Assembly: GCA_023954375.1 (NCBI GenBank)
Contig: JAMLIC010000012.1
Location: 62,001 to 126,000, forward strand
Source of the DNA: Planctomycetota bacterium
GTDB lineage: Bacteria; Planctomycetota; J058
Length of the DNA stretch: 64,000 nt
Direction of reading: 5' to 3'
In this document: piece by piece, positions 61,526-64,000 of the stretch
How positions within the stretch are numbered: position 1 is the first letter of the stretch
Layout of the letters: each line of letters begins with the position of its first letter
Position numbers and translations under genes: made by a program
The notes under the pieces: model-generated
The model's input: only the letters and a program-made list of their open reading frames with translations
Told to the model about the DNA's origin: nothing
Databases searched by the model: none

Positions 61526-62500
61526 ATGCGCATGTGCCGGCTGTGCCTCTTCGACCGCAACGACGACACCGCCACCCGGTGCCGCCAGTGCGGCGGCGAC
61601 ATGGCGCCCGACGACGAGGACGACGACGACGACGCGGACTCCGCGTTCTTCCACTACCTGCGCGTGCCGAACCTGGGCACGATCGAGCTCGTCCCCGGGC
61701 GCGCCTTCCGCGTGGGCAAGGACGCGCGCAACGAGCTCGTCCTGCCCCGCGCCTCGCAGGGCCTCGTGGCGACCCTCTTCTGGACCGACGACTACGACGA
61801 GGTGACGGTCAAGGAGGAGGGCGCGCAGGAGCCGATCAAGGTCGACGGCGTGCGCCTCAAGGGGGTCCGGACGCTCAAGGGCGGCGAGGAGGTCGAGGTC
61901 GGCGCCCTGCGCCTCGGCTACCTGCGCCGCGCGACGCCGGTCGAGGGCGCGATCGACGCGCGCAAGACCGGCCAGCGCGACCGGCCCGACCCGACGCGCC
62001 CGGTCGCGGCCACGGGCCAGGTGAGCGGCAGGGCGGCCTCGTTCTACGGCGAGGGCGGCCTGGCCGCCCGGCGCTCGGCGCCCGCCCGCGCCGGCGAGCG
62101 CCGCTCGGTGGGCGCCGCGCCGGCCGACGTGGCGCTCGCCCTCGAGAAGATCAAGGCCAGCGGGACGCTGCGCGTGAAGAGCGACGCCGGCCGCGGCTGG
62201 GTCGTCGTCGTCGCCGGCGCGCCGCGCCACGCCGCGTTCGGCGGGCTGACCGGGCGCCGCGCCCTCGACGCGATCCTGCGCCTCACGCGCGGCAGCTGCC
62301 AGGTCGTGCGCGGCGGCCCGCCCCCGAGGGGCCAGGGCGAGCGGCTGCAGGTGAGCTTCTCGCAGGCGCTGGCCGCCGTCCGCGGCCCGGTCCGGCCGAC
62401 CCCGCCGGGTCCCCGGCCCGTCGCGCGCCCCGGCCCGCCGACAGGCCCGCGCAAGGGGCCGCCGCCGCCAGGCTGGGGGGGCGCGGCGCGGCGCTCGTAG
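61526..62500 (+). CDS. Zinc-ribbon, FHA-like and DUF4388 protein
   Basis: 324 aa. N-terminal CRLC ... CRQCGGD zinc ribbon and an acidic run, then an FHA-like sandwich (IELVPGRAFRVGKDARNELVLP) without the usual Ser-Asn-Gly, so phosphopeptide binding is doubtful. Residues 200-262 match DUF4388 (DVALALEKIKASGTLRVKSDAGRGW ... GLTGRRALDAILRLTRGSCQV), a signalling domain frequent in myxobacteria. A Pro-rich tail follows. Partner unknown. Confidence 0.78.
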   Translation: MRMCRLCLFDRNDDTATRCRQCGGDMAPDDEDDDDDADSAFFHYLRVPNLGTIELVPGRAFRVGKDARNELVLPRASQGLVATLFWTDDYDEVTVKEEGAQEPIKVDGVRLKGVRTLKGGEEVEVGALRLGYLRRATPVEGAIDARKTGQRDRPDPTRPVAATGQVSGRAASFYGEGGLAARRSAPARAGERRSVGAAPADVALALEKIKASGTLRVKSDAGRGWVVVVAGAPRHAAFGGLTGRRALDAILRLTRGSCQVVRGGPPPRGQGERLQVSFSQALAAVRGPVRPTPPGPRPVARPGPPTGPRKGPPPPGWGGAARRS

Positions 62501-62540
62501 GGTCGCGGCTCCGGCGGAGGATGGCGGGCGCTGCCGTTCG

Positions 62541-62571
62541 CCAGGGTGTTGCGCGAAGCGCGACACCCTGG
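62541..62571 (+). terminator. Strong hairpin after the DUF4388 gene
   Basis: CCAGGGTGT (62541-62549), inner GCGC-GAA-GCGC and ACACCCTGG (62563-62571) make a 14-bp stem including one T-G pair, with a GAA triloop. No U-tract. It abuts repeat family B copy 2. Confidence 0.6.
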
Positions 62572-62574
62572 CCG

Positions 62575-62655
62575 CTCAGGCTCCCGTCGCTCGCCTTCAC
62601 GCGGCCTCGCCTCGGCCTCCGCCCTCGCCTCGTTCGTCGCTCCGCTCCACCCGTG
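62575..62655 (-). repeat. Dispersed repeat family B, copy 2
   Basis: On the minus strand: GACGAACGAGG, then GAGGCGAGGCCGCGTGAAGG, then CGAGCGACGGGAGCCTGAGC, the same order as copy 1 at 9.85 kb. It lies between the terminator and the NHLP gene; the remaining 250 bp of this gap hold no other supported gene. Confidence 0.6.
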
Positions 62656-62722
62656 CTCTCGCGCGAGTCAACGAGGGGACGTGTAGCCGATGAGCTACAT
62701 CGGTGCGCGCGCTCCCGGCATG

Positions 62723-62728
62723 TACGTT
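62723..62728 (+). promoter_or_regulatory. Candidate -10 box of the NHLP precursor gene
   Basis: TACGTT at 62723-62728 would start transcription near 62735, with GGGAGGG in the short leader before ATG 62747. Confidence 0.4.
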
Positions 62729-62746
62729 GCCCCAACGGGAGGGCAC

Positions 62747-63343
62747 ATGACCGAGCCGACGACGACCCTGGAAGACCGCCGCGCCACCCTCGAGCCGCTG
62801 ATCGTCCGGGCCTGGTCCGACCCCGACTTCCGCGCGCGCCTCGTGCAGCGCCCGCGCGAGGCGTTCGAGGAGGCGACCGGCCTGCGCGTGCCCGCGGACG
62901 TCGAGCTGAAGGTCCACCTGGGCACGGCCCAGCACCTCGCCCTCGAGGTCCTCGACGCCGCCGAGCCTGGCTTCCCCTGGGAGCGCGTCGGGCCGGGCTG
63001 GCCCCTGCCCGAGCAGCCGCTCGACGAGCCGAGTTCGTTCCGCGGCGGGTACCGACACGGATGCGGGTTCGGTGACCAGGTCGTCCGTCGCATCTGGAGC
63101 GATCGTGGGTGGCTGGAGCAGCTGGCCCAGGACCCGCGCCCTGCGCTCGTCGAGGCGCTGGGGATCCACATCCACCCCCAGCAGACGTTCACGCTGGCCG
63201 TGGACGGGCCGAGGGTCCGTCACGTGGTCGTCCCCTTCCGCCGCGACGCCGCCGGCCTGGACGAGGAGCTGAGCGAGCTCGAGCTCGAGCTCGTGGCAGG
63301 TGGGGCCTGCGTCGGACCGCAGCCCGCGCCGGGATTGAAGTGA
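62747..63343 (+). CDS. RiPP-type precursor with two tandem NHLP leader domains and a GG-terminated leader
   Basis: 198 aa. ATG 62747 is chosen over an in-frame upstream start (62690) because GGGAGGG lies just before it. Residues about 13-70 are a nitrile-hydratase-like leader domain (LEPLIVRAWSDPDFRARLVQ ... GLRVPADVELKVHLG). Residues about 110-165 are a second copy (VVRRIWSDRGWLEQLAQDPR ... HIHPQQTFTLAVDG). LDEELSELELELVAGG ends at residue 186, the usual Gly-Gly protease site. The core would be ACVGPQPAPGLK, 12 residues with one Cys. No modification enzyme lies in the window. Confidence 0.8.
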   Translation: MTEPTTTLEDRRATLEPLIVRAWSDPDFRARLVQRPREAFEEATGLRVPADVELKVHLGTAQHLALEVLDAAEPGFPWERVGPGWPLPEQPLDEPSSFRGGYRHGCGFGDQVVRRIWSDRGWLEQLAQDPRPALVEALGIHIHPQQTFTLAVDGPRVRHVVVPFRRDAAGLDEELSELELELVAGGACVGPQPAPGLK

Positions 63344-63426
63344 CCGCGCGCGTCGTGACGGGGTGGCTGCCGCGCCGTCGCGCTTGCGGAGGAGGCGCAG
63401 GCGAGCTCGAGCTGGTCCGCGGCTGA
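63340..63426 (+). CDS. 28-residue peptide gene overlapping the NHLP stop codon
   Basis: GTG 63340 overlaps TGA 63341-63343. The product is basic and Gly-rich, with RRRACGGGAGELELVRG at the end. ELELV echoes the precursor leader. A short length and no separate ribosome-binding site keep confidence low; it may be chance. Confidence 0.25.
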   Translation: MTARVVTGWLPRRRACGGGAGELELVRG

Positions 63427-63445
63427 AGAGGCCGGGGGGCCGCTC

Positions 63446-64000
63446 CTAGGAGCGCCGCCGTGCCGGCAGCTGCACGACCACCACGCCCTCGGGCAGCGAC
63501 GCGAAGCGCCGCTCGACGAAGAAGCAGTTGCTCCGCGGGTCGGCGCCCTCGACGCGCACCCACGTGTAGCCCTTCTCGCGCGCCCAGCCCTCGGTGAACG
63601 CGACGTGCTCCTCGTCGGTCGGCCGGCGCCCGTGGCGGTCGTGGTAGTAGGTCGCGGTCGAGCAGAACTGGGTCGCGTTGGCGCAGGGCGAGGGGAGCTC
63701 GCCGCGGAAGACGCGCTCGACGAGCCCGCGCGCGCTCGGCGGCAGCTCCGCCCAGGGGCGCTGCTGGAGCTCGACGTGGCGGCGGAGCTGCCACTTGCCG
63801 GGCTCCACCTCGACCATGGGCGTGCCGCGCCGGCGGTGGCGGTCGATCGCGCCCTGCGCCTTGAGGTAGGGCTGGAGCGGTGTGCAGTAGGCGCGCACGA
63901 ACGCGCCGAACGTCGGGTAGGCGTCGCGCACGGGCCGCAGCATGTGCGAGTTGATCATGCACCACAGCACGGCCGCGTCGTCGACGCCGCCCCGGCCCCC
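63446..64000 (-). CDS. C-terminal part of an unidentified protein, runs off the right edge
   Basis: 185 codons in the window. The frame stays open to position 64000, so the start lies outside. Visible features: ALVLW-like CMINSHMLR, FRGELPSPCANATQFCSTATYYHDRHGRRPT and SNCFFVERRF. The first of these (VDDAAVLWCMINSHMLR) recalls the middle of cell-wall hydrolase or lysozyme-like folds. The stop lies in the palindrome CGCTCC-TA-GGAGCG (63441-63454). No confident family. Confidence 0.5.
   Translation of the reverse strand, partial: GGRGGVDDAAVLWCMINSHMLRPVRDAYPTFGAFVRAYCTPLQPYLKAQGAIDRHRRRGTPMVEVEPGKWQLRRHVELQQRPWAELPPSARGLVERVFRGELPSPCANATQFCSTATYYHDRHGRRPTDEEHVAFTEGWAREKGYTWVRVEGADPRSNCFFVERRFASLPEGVVVVQLPARRRS

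Overview
The window is a very GC-rich chromosomal segment, densely coding, with frequent GTG starts and many GTGA or ATGA start-stop overlaps. It has no transposases, integrases, CRISPR arrays, rRNA or recognisable tRNA. Lipoprotein signal peptides, an outer-membrane beta-barrel and large periplasmic multiheme cytochromes point to a Gram-negative cell envelope. The mix of Ser/Thr kinases fused to other domains (one with a formylglycine-enzyme/sulfatase-modifying domain), prokaryotic RING-like zinc proteins, FHA proteins and DUF4142 lipoproteins fits Planctomycetota or Myxococcota. I cannot decide between them from sequence reading alone.

Layout. 0-10 kb: a Cys-tailed MarR regulator with a protoglobin, a kinase-TPR protein, lipoproteins, a VKOR-thioredoxin fusion and two DUF4142 lipoproteins. 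10-15 kb: a leftward operon rimO-pgsA-rsbU-rsbW-rsbV (partner-switching module). 15-18.6 kb: two tiny membrane proteins, a four-helix-bundle (S23/IVS-type) gene bordered by hexanucleotide repeats and a 33-bp repeat array, then ftsK. 20-24 kb: an ABC exporter cluster with several small overlapping membrane genes. 24-36 kb: a lone CoaC-type flavoprotein, a diheme cytochrome, an SGNH hydrolase, a RING-TPR gene with two compensating frameshifts, SDR, enoyl-CoA hydratase, a VOC protein, three coupled lipoproteins and an MBL hydrolase.

36.7-46.7 kb is the most striking block: a six-gene leftward operon (FHA protein, membrane-anchored Fe-S/FAD oxidoreductase, b-type membrane subunit, 26-heme cytochrome, 10-heme cytochrome, beta-barrel). 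It looks like an inner-membrane-to-outer-membrane electron conduit. The first gene starts inside the loop of a perfect 11-bp hairpin. 47-54 kb: tyrS, a candidate structured RNA with a terminator, a RING protein, a kinase-FGE fusion and a heme-tailed beta-propeller lipoprotein. 54-61 kb: heme synthesis (hemA and a hemC-hemD fusion) split by a 76-bp tandem array, a HEAT protein and a RING-TPR-SHOCT gene interrupted by a 36-C homopolymer. 61-64 kb: VOC, an FHA-like/DUF4388 protein, and a RiPP-type precursor with two tandem nitrile-hydratase-like leader (NHLP) domains ending in a Gly-Gly site and a 12-residue core.

Two dispersed short repeat families (about 100 bp, four copies; about 70 bp, two copies) occupy intergenic regions. 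Several genes lack a Shine-Dalgarno sequence and have a TAnnnT box 6-7 nt before the start codon, suggesting leaderless transcripts. Calls rest on motif recognition by eye; no database search was possible.
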